From positions 1 through 64,000 of the forward strand of contig CAJNOL010000853.1 of NCBI GenBank assembly GCA_905250125.1: 64,000 nucleotides of DNA, read 5' to 3'. Below, piece after piece: positions 26,017 to 36,896 of the stretch. Source of the stretch: Rotaria sordida (taxonomy: Eukaryota > Rotifera > Eurotatoria > Philodinida > Philodinidae). The translations under genes and the position numbers were made by a program. The notes under the pieces are model-generated. The model was not told the origin of the DNA, made no database searches, and worked only from the letters and a program-made list of their open reading frames with translations. The stretch's first letter is position 1. Each line of letters opens with the position of its first letter.

Positions 26017-27477
26017 TTATGATTCAGAGGAAAAAAAAAAGTTTACATTTATTTATTCTAGATCTATATTGTTACTTAGCAATACTCTCTCTGTCTCGTG
26101 ATAATTGAACAAACGGATACGAGTGGCATCTTAAGGATGCATTTGGAAGAATTTTATTATTGATAATTGCATTGTTGAATCAGCTGAGTTCATAAGCATT
26201 TTGTTCATTCATAGATCAATTTTAGGAAATGAAAATTAAATTTTCAAAAAAAAAAAAGATATTTCAGTCAGCATTATTAATAATGATATAACTTTTAAGT
26301 GCATCATTTTCACCATAGTGTTCTGATGATTGTCTAATAGATAATAGAATATCTCGGCGTTATTCTTTATTTCTTATATGTGCTATTAGCTGATTAATAA
26401 CAGCAAGAAAAATATCGAATCAATTTATAAAATTGATGAAAATATTTTTCATTTGGTTATTTACAAATGGCTATAATTATAATTTAAAAAATAGCTAAAA
26501 TCTAGAGTAACGATGATGACATAATAATGATTTCTTTATTTGCGATAAAGATTTAACTTTCATTGGTATATGCTGTAAGACTCTTTACTATACATTCTTG
26601 TTTTTCTTCACGTATTCAATGTTATAGTCATCTTCACACTCAAAAAAAAAACGACTTTACCTTCTACCTACTTTCGTCAATCTTCGAAAGTTGTCGTTCT
26701 CGGAAGAAAAATCCAAACAACAATACTTTTTCTTTCTTCTTGTTCGCTTGATGAAAAAAAGGTGCATACACACCCTCACCGTGTCGTTGTATTTTAGTTA
26801 ACAGTAAAGAAAAAAAAACACCAAACCGACTGCTTTCAGGCAATTGAAGCAATTGAAAATTGAATAACAACTATTAAAACACATTATTGGTAAAAGTAAG
26901 TATTGTTATGTTCTACAAAAAAAAATTAGACATGTTTTTATTCAAGTCTTACTATATTTGAGTCTTTCTGTTTATTGATCTGTATGAATTAGATAGTTTA
27001 ACAAAGCTGAGTATTTTTCAAGTTCGTACCTTTTTTTTGGAGTATTCGGACCGAAAACCTACGAACTGAGTGGCGAAAGCATTGACTGAGACCGCTTTTA
27101 TAAGAAAACAAGTAGGTTATGTGTACCAAAACGAAATGAGTATGTGATACATTATTGATTTCATACACAATGTATCTGTCAACAATAGAAAGAAAAGATA
27201 ACGTTAAAATTTACAAAAACATGTGACAGGCTCGAAAAATTAGAGTCTGTGCCTGTCTAAACTGTGCAGCTCCAATGGCCTGTTTTGGGCTATGAATAGT
27301 ATTAAAAAATGGTGCACGTTCTTTTGCAGTGCACCATTTTTATTCCATTGTTGTGCCACTCATTCGTTGTGAAAGGAGTAATATTAGCTATAGAAATGTT
27401 ATTGCTGTGCACTTTAGCGTATGGTATGATTCTGTAATTTTTACTTGAAAAAAATTTTGCTGCGTATTATTATTAGA
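26017..27477. other. Spacer upstream of the Rab gene and the B-box gene
   Basis: Divergent intergenic DNA of 1.46 kb, AT-rich, and presumably holding both promoters. Part of it (26017-26500) is duplicated at 34720-35600 together with Rab exon 1. A compact 13-bp stem (AAAAATGGTGCAC) lies at 27305-27341. No gene is seen. Confidence 0.6.
27305..27341. repeat. Short perfect hairpin
   Basis: AAAAATGGTGCAC at 27305-27317 pairs perfectly with GTGCACCATTTTT at 27329-27341 across an 11-base loop. It lies about 140 bases upstream of the B-box start codon, so it may fall in the 5' UTR or promoter. A related GGTGCACTTTTGC occurs near 43537. Confidence 0.6.
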
Positions 27478-28183
27478 ATGATGGCTTCATCAAATCGTTG
27501 TTCAATATGTGGAAAACGAGCAGGTACTTGTTTTTGCCCTGGTTGTAAAACGTACTTTTGTGATGATGACTTTCAAAGTCATCGTGGAATATTACTCAAT
27601 GAATTAGATGGACTTACAATAGATCGGAATGATCTTCAAGCAAAATTAAACGAGGCTGCTTCAAACAAACAGCCTAGTGAACACCTTCTTGCACAAATTG
27701 ATGAATGGCAACGAACAACTATCGAGAAGGTGAAACAAGCTGCTGAATTGGCTCGACAACAGGTCTTCAAAATCGCGAATTCCAAACGAGAAGAAATTAC
27801 AAGACAGTTTCAAACGCTGTCTCAAGAATTGAAGGAATTACGAGATACAAAAGGTGTTGTTGAACAGGATTTAATTCGATTGAAACAAGAAATTCATCAA
27901 CTTAATGAAGATTTAAAACCAGTAGCGCAATCATCGGCCATCGAACTGAATATGGAACAGAGTGATAAAATCGTATGGCAACACATGATATATGTCGAAG
28001 AAAAATCTGTATCTGCTGGTAACCAACCGCGCCAACCAAAACCAGCGGGTAAGCATTTCAATAAAGTCTGCAACGGAAGCTTTGAGCAATATTTGTTTTT
28101 TTTACTAACTACTCAAGTTTTTTTTACCCTTTCGTCTACAAGAAGACCATAGCATGAGAAAAATCAGTATAAGAATCTTTTAA
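27478..28183 (+). CDS. Short B-box-like zinc finger/coiled-coil protein
   Basis: Starts at the tandem ATGATG (MMASSNRCSICG). Residues 8-36 form a compact zinc-finger-like array: CSIC, CFCPGC, FCDDDFQSH, a B-box-like spacing of C2-C-C-C2-D-H type. From about residue 45 to 165 the chain is charged and alpha-helical with heptad character (LKELRDTKGVVEQDLIRLKQEIHQL is typical), a likely coiled coil. A 94-base intron (28049-28142, GTAAGC...CTACAAG) joins GCGG to AAGACC and the frame ends with DHSMRKISIRIF and TAA at 28181-28183, giving about 205 residues. There is no RING, NHL or SPRY domain, so it is shorter than TRIM proteins: either a naturally short family member or a truncated gene. The upstream TATTATTAG could be an acceptor, so a 5' exon is possible. 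Confidence 0.65.
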
Positions 28184-29628
28184 TTATGAAAAATATGAAT
28201 CAAAAAGTCTTCTGTTAGTTATTACGTGATTTATTATACATTGCGAGAAAAAAACGATCAAAGCAACATCACATGTTATATACAGCATCTAAATTGTTAT
28301 ATTTCTCTGCTGTAGAGCTGAAAGATGAATTAAGATATTTTGATGAATTTTTCGTTTCTTCCTAATGTATATAATTGTCATAGAAGTAAGTAAGTCTAAA
28401 CTCTATTAACATAGTGAAATAGACCAATTTCCAACAGAAGAATACATATTTATAACGAACAAGATCTGTTTTAGATGCTGTTTGAAGTTTATAGTGGTGC
28501 TGAAAAAAAACCATCACATTAAAATTCAATAAATCTCACCAATATAATTAGATCCAATAAAGCATCCCTCCCATGATATCTGTCACTATTTTCGACTTTC
28601 CTTATGTTACTCTTGACTACATTACGAACATGCTTATTCAATCTTGTCCATTTCTATGTACTAATACTATGGTAAACACTACAAATCTTCGTTTTCAATC
28701 CTTAATCTCTTTGATAAACTATTTTTAACTGAAACAATATATAGAGGGTCAGTTTTTTCGAAGTCAACCATTTTTCAACTGATCATAGTTATTAGAAGAT
28801 GATTTAGGTAGATAATTGAAAAAAATCTTATCAACTATAATTTGTATGAATTTTTAAGATATTTTGCAATCCACTATCTATATTCGAAATAGTTTCTAGT
28901 CAATCAGACAGATCCTTAGAAGTTGTCACTAAGCTCGGATTTCTATTCAATGCATTTTGAGGAGCACGAGTTAAACTGCTTTTAGACTTCATCAAACTTC
29001 AAGCGATCAACTGTACACATGCACTCATTACCAAGAGAAGTTATATGCCTTGCTTATTTCCTTATAATGTCAATGTATGGTGAAAACCAGAATAGAGACG
29101 GCTTATGGTGAACTCAAATGATATCTGAAATTTACACTTGCTAACTAATAAATTTTCTTGAATGCAGGAGATATTTAGCTATCCTTGAGTGAGACACTTT
29201 AATACATCAAAACTTTTCAAGTATCATATTGATTATGACATTGCCACAGACCAGAATCCATTGCCAAGCAACAAGCTTTATTAACGAGAAATCAATTTAT
29301 CCTGATATGTCTGATATTCTGACTTCTCTTCAAAATGCTTCAGCACTGATCACTCTAAACGAAAACTTAGAAAGCTATGTTTCGTTTGTTTTCGTTAATC
29401 AGAACGACTTCAGCCCTATGAATCAATATCGATATCCCTGTATAGAGCGCTATGACAGAACTTCTGCAATTACGTTCATATATTTTTTTTTACCGTAAAA
29501 GTCATCAATAATGTTAGTTTTTGCTATTAACATGAACTAATAACACTCTTTATTTAGAGGAGCACCGGCTAGTTACAAACGTTCTTCAGACAGAACTTCC
29601 GTGTAATGGTCATGCTTGTTCGAAATGT

Positions 29629-29638
29629 NNNNNNNNNN
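29629..29638. other. Assembly gap (10 N)
   Basis: Ten consecutive N in otherwise non-coding DNA. Its small size suggests an overlap or short gap estimated by the assembler. Confidence 0.98.
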
Positions 29639-30419
29639 ATTTATGTTTGTGTAAAAACTAGAATCGAAAATGATCATGGTGACCGTAACATAAATTTGCT
29701 GATCATGGAGCTTAATACTTGTTTGTTTTTTTCCACTATGAAGCAGAAATAAAGATGCTAGGTGAAGCTCACTGAATATTCTTTTGGATAGAATTACTGC
29801 GAACATTGTAGATCTGAAATATTGTTTCATTTGACATATCTGTGGAGAAATTCATAGAATAGACAAACATTAAGCAATGATTACTGTCTCCTTTTTGTAA
29901 TCGATACCTATCACCAAGAGTAACATTGAATCATGTTTTGGAACGAAATTAAGCATTATTGTTTCATTGCAATTTCTATAAAACAAGAACTTGTAAAAAT
30001 TATCGAGAATGTTTTGATCGTAATAATTTGAGTCTGACTAATAGTTTCTCGTTCGTTGAAAAATTAGAAAAAAATAGAAATGCTCATCAGAATCAGGAGC
30101 AATAATTACCAATAAATTCATTTGCACTTATTCTCGTAGGTCATAAGCTTTCGCAATTCAACAATTTCTGTAAATACTAAATATGTAATAACGTCTCTCT
30201 TTCACAAACTTATAGCATCAAAGTTTTCGTTATCAAGCACTGTTTCCAAGAAGAAAGTATTGTTATTTTGGTAAATAATATATTTTTTTGTATTAATTCG
30301 AAATATGCTGTCTTAACATCAAACAAATGTTGAATTCTGTTATACAAACAAACTTTGTTCAAATCGGAGCATAAAACTATTTTGTCGATTGTCATTAATT
30401 TGGTAAAGGCTTGGATTGT

Positions 30420-30660
30420 CTTCACTTCTGTATATATTCAACATATTAATCATTTCATTTTTAAAATTACGTTTTTTATTATCAACAAATAAATCAGGTT
30501 TAGTTGCTTCAATCAATAAATATGTCATTTCCTTGATGTCGTGCATTGTAAAAAACTGTATTTTGCAAATAGATTAAAAAAAGAAATGGAAATGTAAAGT
30601 TACCTAAACGTTTAAGATTAAATTCAACATGTTCATTAAAATGCAAGTGATATCAGTTAG
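30420..30660 (-). pseudogene. Possible orphan exons of an unidentified gene
   Basis: On the minus strand one frame reads HFNEHVEFNLKRLG up to a GTAACT donor near 30603. After an acceptor-like CAG it resumes FFTMHDIKEMTYLLIEATK...NEMINMLNIYR until about 30430. The amino-acid composition looks like real protein and the splice sites fit. I see no further exons either side and do not recognise the protein. It could be a gene fragment or an exon of a gene with long introns. Confidence 0.25.
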
Positions 30661-30766
30661 CCCCGTGACGTTTATCTTTCTATATTGTCAAACTATGAAA
30701 CAACAATTATTTTGATCAGTCGTTTGAACATTAATAATAAACAGATATATCGGAGTGGGTCTTAAG

Positions 30767-31548
30767 CAGAGGTGCAGAATCTTCCTCGTGCGCCCCCGCG
30801 CAGGAAGGGAGGGGAGGGAATTTTTTGAAAAATTGCATTACTCGGGGAAATTTTGAAAAATTGTCAGACTGGGGAAAATTTGGAAAAACTATTAGAAGGA
30901 GAAAAACCTTGTTCTCGTCATAATTAACTGTTACAGGATATAACGTTTGGACAAAAGATCATCAAATTTCAACGACAAAAGTGATGAAAATTTTCTTCAC
31001 GAACAAAGATCTGGCGAATACTATTGAACAGTTTCTACACTTCTATTCTCTGATGGTTATCAAAATCCGAAGCGAAGCTGTCTGCGAGAGTGCTGCCTTA
31101 GTCGTGAAGCAATGCATTCGTGGCAATCGAGCTCTGGATCACAAATTCTTAGACAAAGAAGTGATGTTACATTGGAATACACCACCCCTTCATCTAGCAG
31201 ATCCATTCATCAAGTCCTGACTCAACAACTACTTCTCTCAACTGAAGGATAAACACTGGATTTTCTTCAAAAAAACATAGCAACATCGTCTATTCAAATT
31301 AGTTTCACCTGGTTCAGTTGTTTTGAACCACTTGAGAAAAGAACAAGTTGAAAGAATTCCTATGTTGTACGAACAGTAACAAAGAGAACAAAATGTTGCC
31401 ATGTTTTTTTTTACTTCTGTTTTGTGTCAAATAAAGTTGATCTGTGAGTGGCGAAGAAAAAAACAGCTTTGGGAAAATTTTTTGGAGAAAATTTCCGCGG
31501 AGGCGGGGGGGAGGAATTTTTGATTTTTTGGAAGATTCTGCACCTCTG
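30767..31548 (+). mobile_element. Deleted hAT-type DNA transposon with perfect target duplication
   Basis: Perfect 19-bp terminal inverted repeats (CAGAGGTGCAGAATCTTCC at 30767-30785 and its complement at 31530-31548) are flanked by an identical 8-bp direct repeat GTCTTAAG (30759-30766 and 31549-31556). CAG-initial ends and 8-bp duplications are the hallmarks of hAT elements. Inside, a remnant reading frame (30981-31220) encodes ALVVKQCIRGNRALDHKFL and HWNTPPLHLADPFIKS. It continues past a stop with NNYFSQLKDKHWIFF and SPGSVVLNHLRKEQVERIP. At 782 bp it is too short to be autonomous. Intact TIRs and duplication suggest a fairly recent insertion. Confidence 0.85.
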
Positions 31549-31556
31549 GTCTTAAG

Positions 31557-33280
31557 TTCTTCGAAATAGCACTGGTTTTTTTAGTTTTGACAAATAATTC
31601 TTTTTTTTGTGTGCTTTTTTTGACAGATTATCGAAAATTCAGAAAATTAAAATTATTCGACAAAAACTAGAACAAACCAGAATGATTTCGAAAAAATCAA
31701 GAAATCAGGAAAGTCAGAAAGGCTGTGAAAGTTGCGAAAACCAATAAAGAATTAATACAACAAAAAGTCACGTAATCATAAATTTTGTTCACAGATGAAA
31801 CCATTTCTCGTATTGTCTTTGTTATCTATCGAATTAAGTTTTCTCAAGTCATGTTAACGATTGAAATAGATAAATATTTTTCTGCCTACTTTAGAAACAG
31901 TAAACTACGATCTAAACCGAAAAGTAGTGATTTTATAACTCGACTCATGTTACATACGAGTACTGAATTTAATGTGATTATCATAACAAGAATGATATAT
32001 GTTGTTTTTTTTATTAATTCTAGTATGATAATCACTCAAATATTAACTATTCTCTATATGAAGACGATATCTACAAATGATTAGCTGTTTTATTTACAAA
32101 TGTTCATCTGTTTTATCAATATTTCTCATACAATCAAACATTAATTTCAATTATTCTATAAGTTCAGTGCATTGAGTAAAGCTTGAAATAATTAATTTCT
32201 ATTTAATTCCAATTCAGAAGTGCAATAACAAAGATTCTTAAGTCAGTGACATCTATCAACTTATAAAATCAGTATCTATTTAAATTTTTTTTTTTATTAT
32301 AAAGCTATGATCAATACAAAACATCAGTGTAAATATAGACAAATTTATAAAGAAGTGAATGCTGAGTACTATCAATTAACAAACATTCTCATATGCAAAG
32401 AAGGGCAAAAAATATTAAAGCGATTGGTACGCCATCGTATAACCATTTAAGTCCCAATGTTTTTGTTTTCCAAAAAAATGTTAAAATATCATTTTTATTT
32501 ATGTTTTAAAAGGAATTACAATTCTGTATCAAAAGAAAACATTAGCAGTTCTTTTTTTGTATCATAGCCTTTAAAGCAATCAATAGTATATAGAGGTACA
32601 TTGCAGTCAGAACACATACAGTCAAACCGAAAAGCACTGGGACACTTAAAACCACTTCTACCCTTTTTCAAAAGCGATTGTGGCCTATCCACATGCAGAT
32701 CACATGAAATTTCAGAATATGTTGGAGCTTTAGTGGAGAGACTATAGTAAAATTTTCAGTCCAATGCCGTCATGTTTGAAGGAGGTATTCACTAAATAAA
32801 GGTAAACAATAGCCGAATTGGCTGAGTTTTTGGAGTTATAGAACTGGTCAACTCGTTTCTTCGCTTGACAACCAAGAATATAAAAAATGACCCTTTGAAG
32901 CGCTGCATTCTGAAATGCTCTTTCTAATAAAAAACAAAAAGATTAGATATATAGAATGAATGCCTACAGAAAATTTTAGGTTGCTAATTCGGCTATTATT
33001 GACTCTTATTTAGTGAATATCTTTCTCAAAAATCACGACATTGAGCTGAAAACTTCATGTGAAGCCAGAATCTGTGGCAAATGATAGGCATTCAGAATAT
33101 CTCTTGTGTTGAAAAATGATTGAAATTTTTTCGAAAGTAAATGAAAAATTTTAAAATTATCTAACTTATAATTTTAATAAAACAAAAGATTTTCAAAAGA
33201 AAGCAAATAAAATTAGACGTATTGATTCATCAAGCAACTCAAAAATAAAGGTGAAAATCTATTTGAAAAAGTTGAATAGT
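31557..33280. other. Gene-poor DNA between two transposons
   Basis: AT-rich sequence with no supportable gene. A foldback element at 32746-33063 is described separately. The rest shows no recognised structure. Confidence 0.5.
32746..33063. mobile_element. Foldback element
   Basis: A left arm at about 32746-32826 (AAAATTTTCAGTCCAATGCC, TATTCACTAAATAAAG, CAATAGCCGAATTGGC) is matched by an inverted arm at about 32985-33063 (GCTAATTCGGCTATTATTG, TTATTTAGTGAATATC, GACATTGAGCTGAAAACTT). Identity is roughly four in five by eye. The loop of about 160 bases has no coding content. Confidence 0.65.
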
Positions 33281-33288
33281 ATTTATCT

Positions 33289-33872
33289 GGGTCGCAATCA
33301 CTTTACCGAAAATAGCTTTGCCGACGCATCACTTGGCCGACACCACTTTACCGACAAATTGTTTTGCCGACACGTACTTTTTGCCGACAATTTATTGTAG
33401 ATACAGTGATAAATATGTCAGCGTTCATACTTGAATGCCTCCAATCTCGGATTGGTCTAGGCCAATGTCACATTGGACGTACTATTTTCAGGCAAATCTT
33501 AGATTGCCTAGGCTAGTCCGAGATTGGACGTATATGTGGGCATGAACGTGATATATATACATAAAGAGATATAGATCTCACCATAAGTTACTATTCATTC
33601 ATGGCTTCAAGTAAAAACAGTGACATCGGTACAAGCAGTTAGGGTGTGGGGTGGGTGGGTATTTGTAATTTTGATTAAAAGAATTTAAAAAGCTCAAGAA
33701 AATAAAGAATTTTTGTATAAAAAATTAATCAGGTTTTATTAATATCAACAAATTTTGTCTGTAAAACAAGTTGTCGACAAAGTGTACATGTCGGCAAAAA
33801 GTACGTGTCGGCAAAACAAGTTGTCGGCAAAGTGGTGTCGGCAAAGTATTTTCGGCAAAGTGATACGGACCC
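33289..33872. mobile_element. 584-bp TIR element with iterated GCCGAC ends and 8-bp target duplication
   Basis: About 100-bp terminal inverted repeats start GGGTCGCAATCACTTT on the left and, inverted, GGGTCCGTATCACTTT on the right. Each TIR consists of about six spaced copies of a TTTGCCGACA-like decamer. The element is flanked by a perfect 8-bp direct repeat ATTTATCT (33281-33288 and 33873-33880). A second internal hairpin (about 33421-33552) pairs CCAATCTCGGATTGG with its inverted match. No transposase is present. The 8-bp duplication fits hAT, P or Merlin-type superfamilies; I cannot decide which. Confidence 0.85.
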
Positions 33873-34649
33873 ATTTATCTATTCGATGAATGAATTAATA
33901 AATAATAGATTCAATACAAAGAATTACAGACAAAATTAATAATTTTGAGTATACTAAAGTTTGACACATCGTTATTTCTCTCTACAAGTGAATCTCTTCA
34001 CAATATGATGTGATGATCACTTTAGTGCTTCCTATAATTCATTTCAATAATTTCCGACCGTAGATCTTCAGTTATATACTTAATAAAAATCATATTTGAG
34101 TAAATTGAATGAATAATTAATTTCTTATATTAAAAAAATCCATGTATTTCAATAAATAAAATAAAATAAAAATACAATTCAACATGTATAGGAATTTAGT
34201 AGTTTTTTTTCTGAAACGACTCGCCCATCGACTGAGCAAACTAAGAAATGAAGAGTGAGCCAGATGCACCTCGACGAACTCTATCCATTGCAAAAAAAAA
34301 ATCTTTTTTACTGCACGACCTGAACAACTTATGGAATTTAGCTTATTCCATGCAGAGTGTGTGTGAACTAAAAACTCACACTTATACCCAAAGCATATCC
34401 TCAAACTGAACTCATCGTTTATGAGATTATAAAATTTTCTGATTTTCGTCTAATCAATGGAAAGTACTGAGCAAAGAGTATGAATTCTCTAATAACTGAT
34501 ATCAATCAGAAAGTAAATTAAACCAGTTGTATTCATTTACAATCATAATGATTTAAATTTCGTTTAAAATACGAAACTAACGAACACATGTTTTAGATCA
34601 TCGCAACACAAAATAACGATTTCAAATTATGTGTCGAGAAAAAAAGTGT

Positions 34650-34860
34650 TACAGGCTCAATTTTTCGATCATTTAGTTTTCCGTTTGCAACGTTAGAAAT
34701 GGACATTTGTGTGATTAAAAAGAAAGAAAAAAAAATCATATTCATTTAATCTAGAAATCGATTGTCACTTAGCAATACTCTCTCACTCTCTTGTGATAAT
34801 TGAACAAACGGACAAGAGTAGCATCTTAAAGATGTATTTTGTAGTTTTATTATTGAACAA
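34650..34860 (-). pseudogene. Duplicated first exon and promoter of the Rab gene (remnant)
   Basis: 34650-34860 repeats 25960-26160 with clear but imperfect identity, including TTAGCAATACTCTCTC and GTGATAATTGAACAAACGGA. On the minus strand it retains an ATG and an open exon MSISNVANGKLNDRKIEP, compared with MPISNLTNGISSDRKIDQFEP in the live gene, followed by a GTAACA donor. Weaker matches extend to 35440-35600 (ATTATTCTTTATTTCTTA). None of the GTPase exons is found downstream, so this is a partial duplicate. Confidence 0.65.
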
Positions 34861-36896
34861 AATTAATTTATTTTATAATTATTTCAGTTTTCTTTAGCAG
34901 TTTTGCTTTTTATATCACTTATTTGATGTTATAAATCAATAAATGCATTTTTTTTTTGTATTAGATCTTCAATAGAAAAAAAAAAGGTGTCATAAAGTAA
35001 TAAATATAATTGATGACTTACAACATTCAACAAAGGATCACAATATTTTTTATATGTATTTGAAATAATATATTTTTTTAGTGAATAGATTTAAAATATG
35101 ATTGATTTCATCAATTAGTTTAGGTAAATATGAATATTTTTCATTCTAATCATCAATTAAAGTAAGAATAATTTATTGAAGAAAAAAAAAAAAACATGAA
35201 GAGACCCTCATCAAGAATCAACGCGTCATTAACTTACAATACTATTAACAGATAATTTGATTGTTAAATATGTTGTACTTATAGAGCATTTTGAAAGCTT
35301 TTAATTGATGTTTTCTTGTTAATCGATCGATTATAGGAAATATTAACATAGAATTTTGCATACATCATATTAACTAAATTTGTTCAAATGCTTGTCAAAC
35401 AAATATTTTTTATTCTTATTTGATTCTAATAAAAGAAGATCTTCTCGATTAACTTTATTAAAATATTATTCTTTATTTCTTACGTAATCTATGAGTTAAA
35501 TTATTATAGCAAGTAAAATATCTAATTAGTTTATATAATTAATGAAAATATATTCCATTTGATCGTTTGTAAATGACTATTTCAATAATCGAATAGAATT
35601 TCTATATTCGACCATTAACTAATTTTATCTTAATCCATTGAGACAATGATAATCGATTATATGACAGTATCAATGGGTACATTTCATCATAGACAATGAA
35701 TGTCGACTATGTATATATATATATATATAAACAAACTTTCAGTTCCCCGTAAAAAAAAGGCGTTTTACATTTGTTTTTTTTTCACATGAACAGGAAGTGC
35801 TTCATTTTTAACCTATATTTATATCATTTCCGTCATCAACGATGACTAAATCTAATTCTGTGTTCATGTTTTCTTTTTCAAAAAAAAAAAATATTAATTA
35901 TAGGGTAGTACTCAAAGATGTTTTTTTCTTTCCAGATGATAGAATGTCATCTGCAACAAAAACAAAATATAGAATAAATTTTATATTTAAATTTATCCTT
36001 TCAAAAATAGAATTTATTGACATGAATCAATATAGATAATGATGAGTCTTTCTTGTCTAGTCTTCAAAAATATCTTAATTATTATGTATTAAAAAAAAAT
36101 TCATCAAAACTTCTTTCTCACGATGAACTTCAATTTATTGTCATTTTGAGTATAAAAAAAAGTCAACGATATGAAAGTTGAAAATTAGTCAACAATATGC
36201 ATAGTAATCAAGCAATGGTTTCTTTCTATTCTCTTTAACGTCAGAATCGATGATGATATGATAATGAGAACAACATTCTTGTAATTTTTCATCTCTTTCT
36301 TTATTTCCATACTTCCTCTTTCGAATGAATAATATGTGGAGTAAAAAAAATAACATATATTTATATATATAAGAAACTCATATTTATCTTCATGAGTTTA
36401 TAAATTCAATTTCTAATCAGATTGTTCATTATTATCATGTTCTATTCGATTTTTTAGATCATTTTTCTCTTCATATAAACTCCTACTATTTTATTATAAT
36501 ATATAAAAATTATATAAAAAAATTCTATTCATTTCTGGAATTTATCATAGAAAAATTGTCATGAATTTATATATTAATAGATTTAATATTAAGTAAAATT
36601 TATTCTAAATATTATTTGCAGGTAGAATTCTATCTTCTTGGAAATGAAAAGAAAATTTTTTTGCACTCTGCACAAACTACATTGATAAATATTTGGCGCA
36701 ATAAAACGTGTTTATGTTATATCGTGCATTGTAACAAAATAGCTACAATGACGACGATAAATGTATGTCAAGGTTATCACAGTGTTGGATACATATATAA
36801 ATATATATATATGTAAGAGTTTCTTCTCACAGTAATAAAACACAATCGAATTGGATTGAATCCATAATAAGATATCATCAATTCGAGATAATATTA
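34861..36896. other. Gene-poor AT-rich spacer
   Basis: Contains the far end of the Rab-upstream duplication (35440-35600), an AT microsatellite near 35710-35730, and otherwise unstructured AT-rich DNA up to the stop codon of the Stum-like gene. Confidence 0.5.

Larger units (their letters stand above)
28184..30766. other. Gene-poor region with an assembly gap
   Basis: No complete gene is seen. An 89-codon open stretch at 29229-29498 reads like decayed protein-coding DNA but matches nothing I recognise. A possible exon pair on the minus strand is listed separately at 30420-30660. The rest is AT-rich with no clear structure. Confidence 0.5.
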
